Origin: Burkholderiales bacterium 70-64
GTDB lineage: Bacteria > Pseudomonadota > Gammaproteobacteria > Burkholderiales > Burkholderiaceae_E
Assembly: GCA_001898645.1 (NCBI GenBank)
Contig: MKUQ01000025.1
Location: forward strand, 62,001-126,000
Reading direction: 5' to 3'
DNA length: 64,000 nt
A program made the position numbers and the translations under genes. Numbering within the stretch: position 1 is the stretch's first letter; the number at the start of each line of letters is the position of its first letter. The notes under the pieces were generated by a model. The model worked only from the letters and a program-made list of their open reading frames with translations. It was not told the origin of the DNA and made no database searches. This document shows, piece after piece, positions 38,294-46,856 of this stretch.

Positions 38294-39329
38294 TCGCGGC
38301 GATCTCGACATGGCTTTCCAGGGGACGCTCGGGCGCCGGCACCTTGTCCATGATGCGATGGATCAGCTGGTCGGCGCTCACCGATTCGGCGAGCGCCTCG
38401 TAGGAGAGTACCAGCCGATGCCGGAGTACGTCGGGCACGAGGTCGCTCACGTCCTCGGGCAGCACGTACGAGCGGCCGCGCAGGCACGCCAGGGCGCGCG
38501 CGCCCTCGATCAGGTGGATGGTCGCGCGCGGGCTCGCGCCGAAGGTGATGAAGCGCGACAGCTCGGCCAGCGCGCAGCGTGCCGGATCGCGGGTGGCGCT
38601 CACCAGCTTCACTGCGTACTGCAGCAGCGAGGGATCGACGTAGACGCGGCGGCACTCGCGCTGCAGCGCCCCGAGCTGCTCGGTGCTGGTCACCGCCGAC
38701 ACCGTCGGCTCCGGGCCGGTGACGCGCTCCACGATGACGAATTCCTCCTCCTCGTTCGGATAGTCGACCAGCACCTTCATCATGAAGCGATCGACCTGGG
38801 CCTCGGGCAGCGGATAGGTGCCCTCGGTCTCGATCGGGTTCTGCGTGGCCATCACGAGGAAGGGCTCCGGCACCCGATGGGTGTGCCCGGCGATGGTGAC
38901 CTGCCGCTCCTGCATCACCTCGAGCAGCGCGCTCTGCACCTTGGCCGGCGCGCGGTTGATCTCGTCGGCGAGCAGCAGGTTGGTGAACACCGGCCCGAGC
39001 GAGGTCGAGAACTCGCCGGTCTTCTGGTTGTAGATGCGCGTGCCGACCAGATCGGCCGGCACCAGGTCGGGCGTGAACTGGATGCGCCTGAACGTGCCCC
39101 GGATGGTGCGCGCGAGCGTCTTCACGGTGAGCGTCTTGGCCAGGCCCGGCACGCCCTCGACCAGCAGGTGGCCCTGCGCGAGCATCGCGACCAGCACGCG
39201 CTCGAGGAAGTGGTCCTGGCCGACCACCACCCGCTTGACCTCGTAGAGCACGCGCTGCATCAGGGCCGCGATGTCGTCGCCGTCGGCGCCGGGAGTGCCC
39301 TCCCGGAGGGTGTCTTCGCGAGAGTCCAT
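38286..39329 (-). CDS. MoxR-family AAA+ ATPase
   Basis: A 347-residue ATPase. Walker A is GVPGLAKT (residues 59-66), Walker B LLLADEIN, sensor 1 FLVMATQNPIETEGTYPLPEAQ and an arginine-rich C-terminal lid. MoxR proteins act as chaperone-like remodelling enzymes with VWA-domain partners, two of which are encoded directly downstream. It starts 21 bases after the protease gene. Confidence 0.92.
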   Translation of the reverse strand: MDSREDTLREGTPGADGDDIAALMQRVLYEVKRVVVGQDHFLERVLVAMLAQGHLLVEGVPGLAKTLTVKTLARTIRGTFRRIQFTPDLVPADLVGTRIYNQKTGEFSTSLGPVFTNLLLADEINRAPAKVQSALLEVMQERQVTIAGHTHRVPEPFLVMATQNPIETEGTYPLPEAQVDRFMMKVLVDYPNEEEEFVIVERVTGPEPTVSAVTSTEQLGALQRECRRVYVDPSLLQYAVKLVSATRDPARCALAELSRFITFGASPRATIHLIEGARALACLRGRSYVLPEDVSDLVPDVLRHRLVLSYEALAESVSADQLIHRIMDKVPAPERPLESHVEIAANA

Positions 39330-39350
39330 GGCTGGTTTCGGCTCCTGGAG

Positions 39351-40382
39351 CTAGAACGGGGACGAGCCCACGGCGGCGGCGGCCGTCTCGATCGGCACGG
39401 CGAAGCCGATGCCGACGAAGACGCGCTGCTCGGTCGGATTCATGATCGCGGTGACGATGCCCACCACCTCTCCGTCGGCCGTGACCAGCGGCCCGCCGGA
39501 ATTGCCCGGGTTGGCGGCGGCATCGAACTGGATCAGGTTGGTGATCACGCGCTTGCCTTCCGGAGAGCGGAACTCGCGGCGCAGGCCCGAGACGATGCCG
39601 GCCGTCGCGCTCGGCCCGATGCCGAACGGAAAGCCCACCGCCACCACCCGGTCGCCGACCGCGAGATCCGCGGTCGAGCGCAGCGTGGCGGGCACCAGGT
39701 CGTCGGGGACGGTCCTGGCCTGCAGCACCGCGAGGTCCTGGTCGGGCTGCAGGCCGATCACCGACGCGTCGCTCTCCGAGCCGTCGGCGAACTCGACGCG
39801 GATGCGCGGCGCATCGGCCACCACGTGCAGGTTCGTCAGGATGGTGCCGGTATCGAGGATCACCACGCCGGTGCCGACGTTGCGCTCGGTGTCCGCTTCC
39901 CCGCGCTTGGCGGCCTCGAGCCCGCGCACGCGCACGACCGAGGGGCGGATCACCTCCCAGGCTTTCGCGGCCGGCGAGGGCAGCGTGCGGGTCTGCAGCG
40001 TGTGCAGCACGGCCGCGTCGATGTCGTCCTGGGTGAGGGCGCGCTGGGCGTGCGGCGCCAGGAACGCCTGCATACCGAGCGTGGCGAGCGCGAGCGCCAC
40101 GATCGCGCCGCCGAGCACGGCGCGCCCGCGCCGCCGGCGCCAGGCACCGAAGCGTTCCCGCCAACGCGCGGCCGGCCTGGTCGCCGCGCCGGCGGCCTTG
40201 CCGCCGGCCGTACCGGGCGCTGCCGCGGCGGCGCCAGCGCCGCCGCGCGGTGCGGCGTCAGGCGCAGCGCCAGACGAGGCGCCCGGGGCGGCATGCGCGT
40301 CGGTGCGTGCGGCGGCACGCGTCGTGGAATCGTGCGCGGCGCGCGCTGCACCGGCACTGCTGTAGAGCGGCATTCGTCGCAT
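39351..40382 (-). CDS. Membrane-anchored HtrA/DegS-like serine protease without PDZ domain
   Basis: A 343-residue trypsin-like peptidase. An Ala/Gly/Pro-rich cytoplasmic N-terminus of about 80 residues precedes one membrane helix (about 88-108). The periplasmic protease domain has the triad His186 (TNLHVVAD), Asp216 (DQDLAVL) and Ser295 (NPGNSGGPL). The protein ends about 48 residues after the serine, so no PDZ domain is present, unlike DegP/DegS. ATG at 40382 has GGAGG six bases upstream; a second Met lies three codons later. It probably senses or clears misfolded envelope proteins. Confidence 0.85.
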   Translation of the reverse strand: MRRMPLYSSAGAARAAHDSTTRAAARTDAHAAPGASSGAAPDAAPRGGAGAAAAAPGTAGGKAAGAATRPAARWRERFGAWRRRRGRAVLGGAIVALALATLGMQAFLAPHAQRALTQDDIDAAVLHTLQTRTLPSPAAKAWEVIRPSVVRVRGLEAAKRGEADTERNVGTGVVILDTGTILTNLHVVADAPRIRVEFADGSESDASVIGLQPDQDLAVLQARTVPDDLVPATLRSTADLAVGDRVVAVGFPFGIGPSATAGIVSGLRREFRSPEGKRVITNLIQFDAAANPGNSGGPLVTADGEVVGIVTAIMNPTEQRVFVGIGFAVPIETAAAAVGSSPF

Positions 40383-40445
40383 GAAGCACCTCCGTTTGCC
40401 ATCCCCGCGTGAAGAAAATAGCATGCCTGCGGGGAGGTCGCAGCG

Positions 40446-40919
40446 ATGGACTGGAATGCCTTGTTTCCGTTCGGTTATGCCCACTATCTGGGTGGTGGAT
40501 TGATCATCGGCTGCGGCGTCGCGCTGCTGTTCCTGACCACCGGCCTGATCGGCGGCATGAGCACGGTATTCAGCTCGACCTGGTCCTTCGTCTCGCGCCT
40601 GCCCTATTTCGCGCAGGCGCGTTTCCGCGACAGCCGCGGCTGGCGCCTGATCTACGCCGCCGGCCTCATCCTGGGCGCCGCCCTGTGGTGGGCGCTGGGC
40701 GGCGGCGACGCGGCCTACCGCGTGACCATCCCGTGGTGGCAGCTCGCTGCGGGCGGATTCATCGCCGGGTTCGGGGCGCGCATGTCCAACGGCTGCACCT
40801 CGGGGCACGGCATCTGCGGCATGGCCTCGCTGCAGGCGCCCTCGCTGCTGGCGGTGCTCACCTTCCTCGCCACCGCGATCGCGACCGCACACCTCGTGCT
40901 CGCGCTCGGCGGGCGCTGA
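40446..40919 (+). CDS. YeeE/YedE-family transporter, N-terminal half protein
   Basis: A 157-residue inner-membrane protein with about four helices. Family motifs are GGGLIIGCGVALLFLTTGLIGG and GFGARMSNGCTSGHGICG, whose cysteine is the sulphur-handling residue in YeeE-type thiosulfate carriers. A good ribosome-binding site (GGGGAGG) precedes the ATG. With the next gene it makes a two-part (PmpA/PmpB-like) transporter, presumably for a sulphur compound. Confidence 0.87.
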   Translation: MDWNALFPFGYAHYLGGGLIIGCGVALLFLTTGLIGGMSTVFSSTWSFVSRLPYFAQARFRDSRGWRLIYAAGLILGAALWWALGGGDAAYRVTIPWWQLAAGGFIAGFGARMSNGCTSGHGICGMASLQAPSLLAVLTFLATAIATAHLVLALGGR

Positions 40920-40924
40920 GCGCC

Positions 40925-41338
40925 ATGAAGCCCCTGTCGTGGCTGATGGTGCTGGCGAGCGGCGCGCTGTTCGGCTTCGGGCTGGCCTGGTCGACGATGA
41001 TCCGGCCCGAAGTCGTGCTGTCGTTCCTGCGCCTGCAGGACTTCGGCCTGCTGCTGGTGCTCGGCGGCGCGGTGGTGGTGACCTTCCTCGCCTATCGCTT
41101 CGGGCCGCGCCTGCTCGAGCGGCCGCTGCTCGGCACCGTGTTCGGCCGGCATCCGTCGGTGCTGGATGCGCGCACCATCGGCGGTGCCGCGCTGTTCGGC
41201 ATCGGCTGGGGGATCTCCGGCGTGTGCCCCGGCCCGGCCATCGCCGGGCTCGGCGCCGGCCAGTGGGAGCTGCTGGTGTCGGTGGCCGCGATGCTGGCCG
41301 GTGCCTGGGTGCAGGGCAGGGTCGGTGGCGCCTCGTGA
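40925..41338 (+). CDS. YeeE/YedE-family transporter, C-terminal half protein
   Basis: A 137-residue membrane protein complementary to the previous gene and five bases after it. Motifs GALFGFGLAWSTMIRPEVV and GIGWGISGVCPGPAIAGLG match the second YeeE repeat, with the conserved Cys in GVCPGPA. The pair likely acts as one transporter. Confidence 0.87.
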   Translation: MKPLSWLMVLASGALFGFGLAWSTMIRPEVVLSFLRLQDFGLLLVLGGAVVVTFLAYRFGPRLLERPLLGTVFGRHPSVLDARTIGGAALFGIGWGISGVCPGPAIAGLGAGQWELLVSVAAMLAGAWVQGRVGGAS

Positions 41339-41348
41339 GCGCGGCGCC

Positions 41349-42548
41349 GTGATCGGGTTCGACGAGGTCGAGGCCGCCGCCGCGCGCATCGCCGGGCACG
41401 TGCAGGACACGCCCTGCCTGGCCTCGCGCACCCTGTCGGAGCTGGTCGGCGCGCAGGTCGTGCTGAAGTTCGAGAACCTGCAGTTCACCGCCTCCTTCAA
41501 GGAGCGCGGCGCGCTGAACCGGCTCGCCCGGCTCGATGCGGCGGCGCGTGCGCGGGGCGTGCTCGCGGTGTCGGCCGGCAACCATGCCCAGGGCGTGGCC
41601 TGGCATGCCAGCCGGCTCGGCATCCCGGCCACCATCGTGATGCCCGGCTTCACGCCGGCGGTGAAGATCGAGCGCACGCGCGCCTTCGGCGCCGAGGTCG
41701 TGCTGCACGGCGAGCGCTTCGACGAGGCCTGGGTCCATGGGCAGGCGTTGGCGGCCGAGCGCGGCCTGACGGCCATCGATCCCTTCGACGACGACGACGT
41801 CATCGCCGGCCAGGGCACCGTCGGCATCGAGATGCTGCGCGCGCATCCGGACCTGCAAGAGCTGGTGGTCCCGGTCGGCGGCGGCGGCCTGCTCGCCGGC
41901 ATCGCCACCGCCGTGAAGCACCTCGCCCCGCACGTGCGCGTCACCGGCGTGCAGACCGAGCGCTTCGCTCTGGTGTACGACGCGCTGCACGGCACCCGGC
42001 ATCCGGTCGGCGCGGGCTCGATCGCCGAAGGCATCGCCGTGGACCGGCTCGGCATGCGCACCCTGCCCGTCATCCGGGCGCGCGCCGACGACGTGCTGCT
42101 GGTCGAGGAGGGCGACATCGAGCAGGCCATCCTGATGCTGCTCGAGATCGAGAAGACGGTGGTCGAAGGCGCCGGGGCGGCCGCCCTGGCGGCGCTGCTG
42201 CGCCACCGCGAGCGCTTCCGCGGCCGCCGCGTCGGGCTGGTGCTCTCGGGCGGCAACATCGACCCGCTGCTGCTGGCATCGATCATCGAGCGCGGCATGG
42301 TGCGCTCGGGCCGGCTGGCCCGGCTGTACGTCGAGGTGCGCGACGTGCCCGGCGCGCTGGCGCGGGTGGCCGCGCTGCTGGCCGAGGAGCGCGCCAACGT
42401 CGAAGAGGTGCGCCACGAGCGCGCCTTCGGCAGCATCGGCGCGCAGCGGGCCGAGATCGAGATCGTGGTGCAGGCGCGCGGACCCGAGCACGTCGCCGCC
42501 GTGCTCGCGCGGCTCGCCGCTGCCGGTTTCGCCGCGCGCGCCGGCTGA
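41349..42548 (+). CDS. ilvA: Threonine ammonia-lyase (threonine dehydratase) with ACT domain
   Basis: A 399-residue PLP enzyme that converts threonine to 2-oxobutanoate plus ammonia. PLP lysine 51 is in FTASFKERGA; the phosphate loop is VGGGGLLAG. The C-terminal ACT domain (YVEVRDVPGALARVAALLAEE) is the single-ACT form, shorter than the biosynthetic IlvA of E. coli. No ATG is available at the proper N-terminus; GTG at 41349 begins VIGFDEVEAAA and lies 11 bases after the upstream stop. A catabolic (tdcB-like) role is equally possible. Confidence 0.88.
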   Translation: MIGFDEVEAAAARIAGHVQDTPCLASRTLSELVGAQVVLKFENLQFTASFKERGALNRLARLDAAARARGVLAVSAGNHAQGVAWHASRLGIPATIVMPGFTPAVKIERTRAFGAEVVLHGERFDEAWVHGQALAAERGLTAIDPFDDDDVIAGQGTVGIEMLRAHPDLQELVVPVGGGGLLAGIATAVKHLAPHVRVTGVQTERFALVYDALHGTRHPVGAGSIAEGIAVDRLGMRTLPVIRARADDVLLVEEGDIEQAILMLLEIEKTVVEGAGAAALAALLRHRERFRGRRVGLVLSGGNIDPLLLASIIERGMVRSGRLARLYVEVRDVPGALARVAALLAEERANVEEVRHERAFGSIGAQRAEIEIVVQARGPEHVAAVLARLAAAGFAARAG

Positions 42549-42735
42549 AGCCGGCGCCGCGCCCGCGCGGGTAAGGCACGTTCGAGCAGGGCAGCCGGCC
42601 GAGCTTTTTCGCCCGCCGTGTCCACGGGGGGTAAGGCGGGCGATTCCGCCGGCGACTATCGAGTAGCCGACGATGCCCGGGTATCGGCGTGGAGTGGATG
42701 TACCGGCTGTCGTCGCGCCGACGAGGAGCACGCAC

Positions 42736-42969
42736 ATGGCCGAGATCACATCCGGATCGCCGGCGGAGCCAATGCGCCCGCGCGGTGGAGAGACCGTTCT
42801 CGCAGAGACGGCGGGGGCCCCTGACAGGAGCGCAGGAGATGCCGTCGGCGGCGTCAGCCGCGCCGAGATCGCCGAACGCACCCGGACGATGCGCTGGATG
42901 CCGCTGGCGATCCCCCTGATGGCGGTATCGATGCTGGCCTGCATGGCGCTGGTGCTGTCCGAGACCTGA
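42736..42969 (+). CDS. Small hypothetical membrane protein
   Basis: A 77-residue protein with a polar, Ala/Gly-rich N-terminal half and one C-terminal membrane helix (about 53-75, rich in Met). GAGGAG eight bases upstream supports the ATG at 42736. No family is recognised. It stands alone between ilvA and the 3-hydroxybutyryl-CoA dehydrogenase gene. Confidence 0.5.
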   Translation: MAEITSGSPAEPMRPRGGETVLAETAGAPDRSAGDAVGGVSRAEIAERTRTMRWMPLAIPLMAVSMLACMALVLSET

Positions 42970-43031
42970 AAGAGAGGGGCGGCCGGCCCCGATAGAATCC
43001 TGGCTGGACCAAGCCAACGAGGAAATCCAGC

Positions 43032-43886
43032 ATGACCATCAGGACAGTGGGCATCATCGGTGCCGGCACCATGGGCAGCGGCATCGCGCAGGCCTGCGCG
43101 GCCGCCGGCATCGATGCGGTGATGCAGGACATCGACGAGCGCGCGCTCGAGCGCGGCAGCAAGGCCATCTCCGGCTCGCTCGACCGGCTGGTCAAGAAGG
43201 GCTCGCTCGACGAGGCCGGCCGGGCGACCATCCTTGCGCGCGTGCGCACCACCCCCCGGCTCGCCGACCTTGCGAGCGCCCAGCTGGTCATCGAGGCGGC
43301 CACCGAGAACGAGGCGCTGAAGGCCAGGATCCTCGGCGAGGTCGAGGCCATCGTCGACCCCGGCGCCTTCATCGCCACCAACACCTCGTCGATCTCCATC
43401 ACCCGGCTGGCGGCGACGCTGAAGCTGCCCGAGCGCTTCGTCGGCATGCACTTCTTCAACCCGGTGCCGGTGATGGCCCTGGTCGAGATCATCCGCGGGC
43501 TGCGCACCGCCGACGTCACCGTCGAGGCCGTCGCCGCACTCTCGCGCCAGCTCGGCAAGACCCCCATCGGCGTCAAGAACAGCGCCGGCTTCGTGGTCAA
43601 CCGCATCCTGTGCCCGATGATCAACGAAGCCGTCTTCGTGCTGCAGGAGGGGCTCGCCACCGCCGAGGAGATCGACGCCGGCATGAAGCTCGGCTGCAAC
43701 CACCCCATCGGGCCGCTGGCGCTGTGCGACCTGATCGGCCTCGACGTCGAGCTGGCGGTGATGGAGGTGCTGCACGACAGCTTCGCCGATCCGAAGTACC
43801 GCCCGGCGCCCCTGCTGCGCGAGATGGTCGATGCCGGCCGCCTCGGGCGCAAGACCGGCCGCGGTTTCTACCGCTACGACAAGTGA
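43032..43886 (+). CDS. hbd: 3-hydroxybutyryl-CoA dehydrogenase
   Basis: A 284-residue NAD(P)-dependent enzyme that oxidises 3-hydroxyacyl-CoA to 3-oxoacyl-CoA, or reduces acetoacetyl-CoA. The nucleotide-binding motif is IIGAGTMGSGIAQACA; active-site blocks are FVGMHFFNPVPVM (catalytic His) and KNSAGFVVNRIL. Length is that of stand-alone Hbd/PaaH proteins. Its stop overlaps the GTG of the next gene. It could serve butyrate, phenylacetate or polyhydroxybutyrate metabolism. Confidence 0.92.
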   Translation: MTIRTVGIIGAGTMGSGIAQACAAAGIDAVMQDIDERALERGSKAISGSLDRLVKKGSLDEAGRATILARVRTTPRLADLASAQLVIEAATENEALKARILGEVEAIVDPGAFIATNTSSISITRLAATLKLPERFVGMHFFNPVPVMALVEIIRGLRTADVTVEAVAALSRQLGKTPIGVKNSAGFVVNRILCPMINEAVFVLQEGLATAEEIDAGMKLGCNHPIGPLALCDLIGLDVELAVMEVLHDSFADPKYRPAPLLREMVDAGRLGRKTGRGFYRYDK

Positions 43887-44536
43887 GCGCTGGTTCGCGC
43901 GACGCGCCGGCCGGCCCGTCGCCCGACTTCTGGCAGGAGCGCTTCGCCTCGCACCGCACCCCGTGGGATCGCGGCGAGGTCAATCCGGCGCTGGAACCCC
44001 TGATCGCCCAGGGCCTCTTTCCGGCCGGTGCGCGGGTGCTGGTGCCGGGCTGCGGCGCCGGGCACGAGGTCGCGCGGCTGGCCGCCGCCGGATGCCGCGT
44101 GCTGGCCGTCGACTACGCGCCGGCGGCGGTGGCGCTCACCCGCGAGCGGCTCGCCCGCGCCGGCCTCGTGGCCGAGGTGATCGAGGCCGACCTGCTCGCC
44201 TGGACGCCGCCCGCGCCGCTCGACGGCGTGTGGGAGCAGGCCTGCCTGTGCGCCCTGCATCCCGATCATTGGGTGGCCTACGCCACGCGGCTCGCCGGCT
44301 GGATGGCACCGGGCGGCACGCTGGCATTGCTGGCCGTGCAGGCCGAGCGCGAAGGCCGTCGCGAGGGCCTCGTCGAAGGGCCGCCGTACCACTGCGACAT
44401 CAACGCGATGCGCGCGCTGTTTTCCGCGAGCGCATGGACCTGGCCCAAGCCGCCCTATCGCGGCCGCACGCATCCGTCCGGATTCGCCGAGCTGCAGATC
44501 GTGCTCGTGCGCGCGGGGGCATACAATATTGTGTAA
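43883..44536 (+). CDS. SAM-dependent methyltransferase, TPMT family
   Basis: A 217-residue cytoplasmic methyltransferase. The N-terminal FWQERFASHRTPWDRGEVNP and the SAM-binding LVPGCGAGHEVARLA are typical of the thiopurine S-methyltransferase-like family. GTG at 43883 overlaps the previous stop (GTGA) and gives a full-length N-terminus. The last codons overlap the palindromic operator of the vapBC operon. The substrate is unknown. Confidence 0.83.
   Translation: MSAGSRDAPAGPSPDFWQERFASHRTPWDRGEVNPALEPLIAQGLFPAGARVLVPGCGAGHEVARLAAAGCRVLAVDYAPAAVALTRERLARAGLVAEVIEADLLAWTPPAPLDGVWEQACLCALHPDHWVAYATRLAGWMAPGGTLALLAVQAEREGRREGLVEGPPYHCDINAMRALFSASAWTWPKPPYRGRTHPSGFAELQIVLVRAGAYNIV
44522..44532. 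promoter_or_regulatory. vapBC promoter/operator palindrome
   Basis: TACAAT (44522-44527) looks like a -10 box and overlaps the perfect palindrome ACAATATTGT (44523-44532), 27 bases before vapB. Antitoxin-toxin complexes usually repress their own promoter by binding such palindromes. It lies inside the end of the methyltransferase gene, just before that gene's stop. Confidence 0.5.
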
Positions 44537-44558
44537 GTCTCCGCACAAAGAGGCGCAC

Positions 44559-44762
44559 ATGGCCACCAATCTCGCGATCGATCCGGATCTCCTCGACCGG
44601 GCGCTCGAAGTCAGCGGCGAACGTACGAAGAAGGCGGCTGTCACCAAGGCCTTGCAGGAATTCATCGCTCGCCGCGAGCAGCGGCGCATTGCCGATCTGC
44701 TGGGCAAGCTCGAGTGGGACGAGTCGTTCGACTACAAGGTCGAACGGTCCCGGCGCACATGA
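44559..44762 (+). CDS. vapB: VapB-type antitoxin
   Basis: A 67-residue protein with the VapB (DUF2191-like) pattern: a short N-terminal strand MATNLAIDPDLLDRALEVSG, a KKAAVTKALQEFIARRE helix for DNA binding, and a C-terminal region (LGKLEWDESFDYKVERSR) that would wrap the toxin. Its stop overlaps the vapC start (ATGA), as expected for a coupled pair. AGAGG lies seven bases upstream. Confidence 0.9.
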   Translation: MATNLAIDPDLLDRALEVSGERTKKAAVTKALQEFIARREQRRIADLLGKLEWDESFDYKVERSRRT

Positions 44763-45175
44763 CCCTTCTGGTCGACACCAGCGTCTGGTCTCTGGCACTT
44801 CGCCGTGACGCCGATGCTTCGGAACCCGAGGTGCGCCAGCTCAGGGATGCCTTGTTCGGCTCGGATGTCGTCGTCACGACCGGCCTGATTCTCCAGGAGC
44901 TTCTGCAGGGCTTTTCGGGCCCGAAGGCACGGCTTTCGATCATCGAGCGTTTCGCCGCCCTGCCACTGCTTCAGCCGGATCGCAGCGACCATATCGGTGC
45001 TGCAGCACTGCGCAATACGTGCCGGCAGGCGGGTGTCCAGATCGGCACCATCGACGCATTGCTGGCGCAGCTCTGCATTCGGCACGATCTGACCTTGCTC
45101 ACCACGGACAAGGACTTCACGCACGCCGCCAGGCATTGCCCGCTTCGGGTGTGGCCGGGTACGTCGCGAATGTGA
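44759..45175 (+). CDS. vapC: VapC-type PIN-domain ribonuclease toxin
   Basis: A 138-residue PIN-domain endoribonuclease. The acidic catalytic set is intact: Asp6 (LLVDTSVW), Glu47 (LILQELLQG), Asp99 (GTIDALLA) and Asp117 (LTTDKDF). VapC toxins cut specific RNAs, often initiator tRNA or the 23S sarcin-ricin loop, when VapB is degraded. All residues needed for activity seem to be present. Confidence 0.92.
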   Translation: MTLLVDTSVWSLALRRDADASEPEVRQLRDALFGSDVVVTTGLILQELLQGFSGPKARLSIIERFAALPLLQPDRSDHIGAAALRNTCRQAGVQIGTIDALLAQLCIRHDLTLLTTDKDFTHAARHCPLRVWPGTSRM

Positions 45176-45368
45176 GTATCCGGCATGTGCACGACTGCGG
45201 CGCGCCGGCCCGGGGGCGCCGCTCGTCGCGGCACCGTGACGATCTGTCCGGTCGTGTGACGGCATGCAGGAAAGAACGACGCAGAATGCCGCAAAGAGGC
45301 GCGAAAGTGCGCGCGCCGATCGCGGCGGCACGGCAGGCAGAGCTCAAAAGCCACTACGCATACGACCC

Positions 45369-46664
45369 ATGTTCCCTCCATTGCGCCACTTCGTTTCTTC
45401 GCTCGTGGTTCCGATCGGCCTGGCTCTTGCTTCCGGCCACGCGTTCGCGGCCGAGAAGGAAGGGGAGCCTCCGGCTTCTTTCGGCTCGCCGGAGTTCATG
45501 CTCGCAAGAGCGGAGCATGCCCAAGGCTTCGGGCTATCGAACCAGCTCTATTTCCTGATGGTGCAAAAAGGGTTGGTGGCCGAGGGGGAGCCGAGGCGAG
45601 GCAGCTACACGGACCATGACCTGAAGCAGATCATCGACAGGTTCGATCGAATCCAGACGGACCTCGCCTCTGCCACCAGGGACCTGATCCTCCCGGATGC
45701 GGAGGAAATACATCGGACCTTCATCCGTGACCTGAACAAGAGATTGCCGGAAGAGGCACGGAATTTCTTTCTGAGCAAGGAGGTCCTGGAGTGGTCGAAG
45801 AGAAACGGCGCGTTTCTCGTCGAAGCGCTCCCGCTGAGCACATTCGTCAATATCGTCGCGATTCTTTCGCCCGAAAAGTTCACGCTGCCCGCGCCTGAGG
45901 AGAGGCTGAAATCCGGATTGATCTCGGGGGGAATGGCAGATGGCGGTCACGTGCTCTTGATTTCGGAAGCCTTGAACTCGGATGCATTGAAACCATTCAT
46001 TCCTCCGCGGTTCGATCTGGCGAGGCTGCGGAAGGAAGAGGCGATCATCCGGGCGGACGCGAAGAGGATTTTCGAGAGCGCACCGGCAAGCAAGTACTAC
46101 TATGCGGTCGACATGTCCCTGCGTGAGAGCGAGCGGCCTTACAGGCGCAAACTGGAAGCCGCCCTCAAGCAGAGGAACGCCAATGTCTTCGACGAGCTAC
46201 AGACGCTGGTGACCCGGATGTCCTATGTCGTGGACCCGCACCTGACGGGCGTGTGCGATGGTTTGAAGAGATTGCTCGACCCGGGCACGATCGAGAAGAG
46301 CAATGAGCGCTGGGAGAGCGTGAAAACCCCCGCTGGAGCACAGATCGATCCTGCCGGCTATGAAATGCAATTCCTGGCCATGGCATACGCCAGAGGGTGC
46401 TACGTGAAGAAGAACACGGCCGTTGCCCGCAGGGTTCTGGAGAAATGGGCCAACTCGCATCATGAAGGCGGCAAGAAGGCCATTGCATCCTACTGCACGC
46501 TGGCGGAATGGTACCGATTCGGCATCGGCGGCCCGAAGGACGAGGCAACCGCGATCCGATGGGAGGGACGTCTCACGAGTGAATTGAGTGGAGGGCACCC
46601 TTGCAGTGACTTCGCACATAAACCACTGATCGATCCCGCCGATCCGTGGAGGGTTCTCCAGTGA
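45369..46664 (+). CDS. Unknown exported protein with a Sel1-like C-terminus
   Basis: A 431-residue protein. A signal peptide spans about residues 1-28 (FVSSLVVPIGLALASGHAFA). The mature part is mostly helical and charged. Near the C-terminus, MAYARGCYVKKNTAVARRVL and a following WYRFGIGGPKDEATAI resemble Sel1-like (TPR-type) repeats, which mediate protein contacts. Several cysteines are present. Base composition is visibly lower in GC and codon use is less extreme than in neighbours, suggesting transfer together with vapBC. No function is assigned. Confidence 0.65.
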   Translation: MFPPLRHFVSSLVVPIGLALASGHAFAAEKEGEPPASFGSPEFMLARAEHAQGFGLSNQLYFLMVQKGLVAEGEPRRGSYTDHDLKQIIDRFDRIQTDLASATRDLILPDAEEIHRTFIRDLNKRLPEEARNFFLSKEVLEWSKRNGAFLVEALPLSTFVNIVAILSPEKFTLPAPEERLKSGLISGGMADGGHVLLISEALNSDALKPFIPPRFDLARLRKEEAIIRADAKRIFESAPASKYYYAVDMSLRESERPYRRKLEAALKQRNANVFDELQTLVTRMSYVVDPHLTGVCDGLKRLLDPGTIEKSNERWESVKTPAGAQIDPAGYEMQFLAMAYARGCYVKKNTAVARRVLEKWANSHHEGGKKAIASYCTLAEWYRFGIGGPKDEATAIRWEGRLTSELSGGHPCSDFAHKPLIDPADPWRVLQ

Positions 46665-46766
46665 AACCCGCTGCTTCCTTTCAGGCGGACATGGGTGCCG
46701 GCACGCCGTGCCGCTCGAGGTTATGGCAAGCTGCTTGGCTCGAGCCGCATTCTGCCGGGAGTAGCC

Positions 46767-46847
46767 ATGCCAAGCACCTTCGAGACACTTCGTTCTGAAG
46801 CGAAGCAGGCCCGAGAGGCTGCGGAACTCCATCAGCGCAGCGCCTGA
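46767..46847 (+). CDS. Possible 26-residue small protein or leader peptide
   Basis: ATG at 46767 is preceded by GGGAG seven bases upstream. It codes MPSTFETLRSEAKQAREAA and seven further residues, predicted helical, and stops nine bases before the phasin-like gene. It might be a true small protein, a translational leader, or a remnant of a longer gene. Confidence 0.3.
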   Translation: MPSTFETLRSEAKQAREAAELHQRSA

Positions 46848-46856
46848 TTCCCCGCC

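Noticed and set aside
42610-42642. Hairpin CGCCCGCC...GGCGGGCG as a terminator after ilvA
   Set aside because: The T-run lies before, not after, the stem on the plus strand and gives an A-run on the minus strand, so it fits neither direction.
39351-43775. A 1474-codon minus-strand open frame
   Set aside because: Only the last 343 codons (HtrA-like protease) are real. The remainder runs antisense to the YeeE-like, ilvA and hbd genes and shows no domain.
45270-45310. Segment resembling the vapB leader (AAAGAGGCGC) as a second toxin-antitoxin start
   Set aside because: The similarity is about ten bases, and no antitoxin-like reading frame follows.
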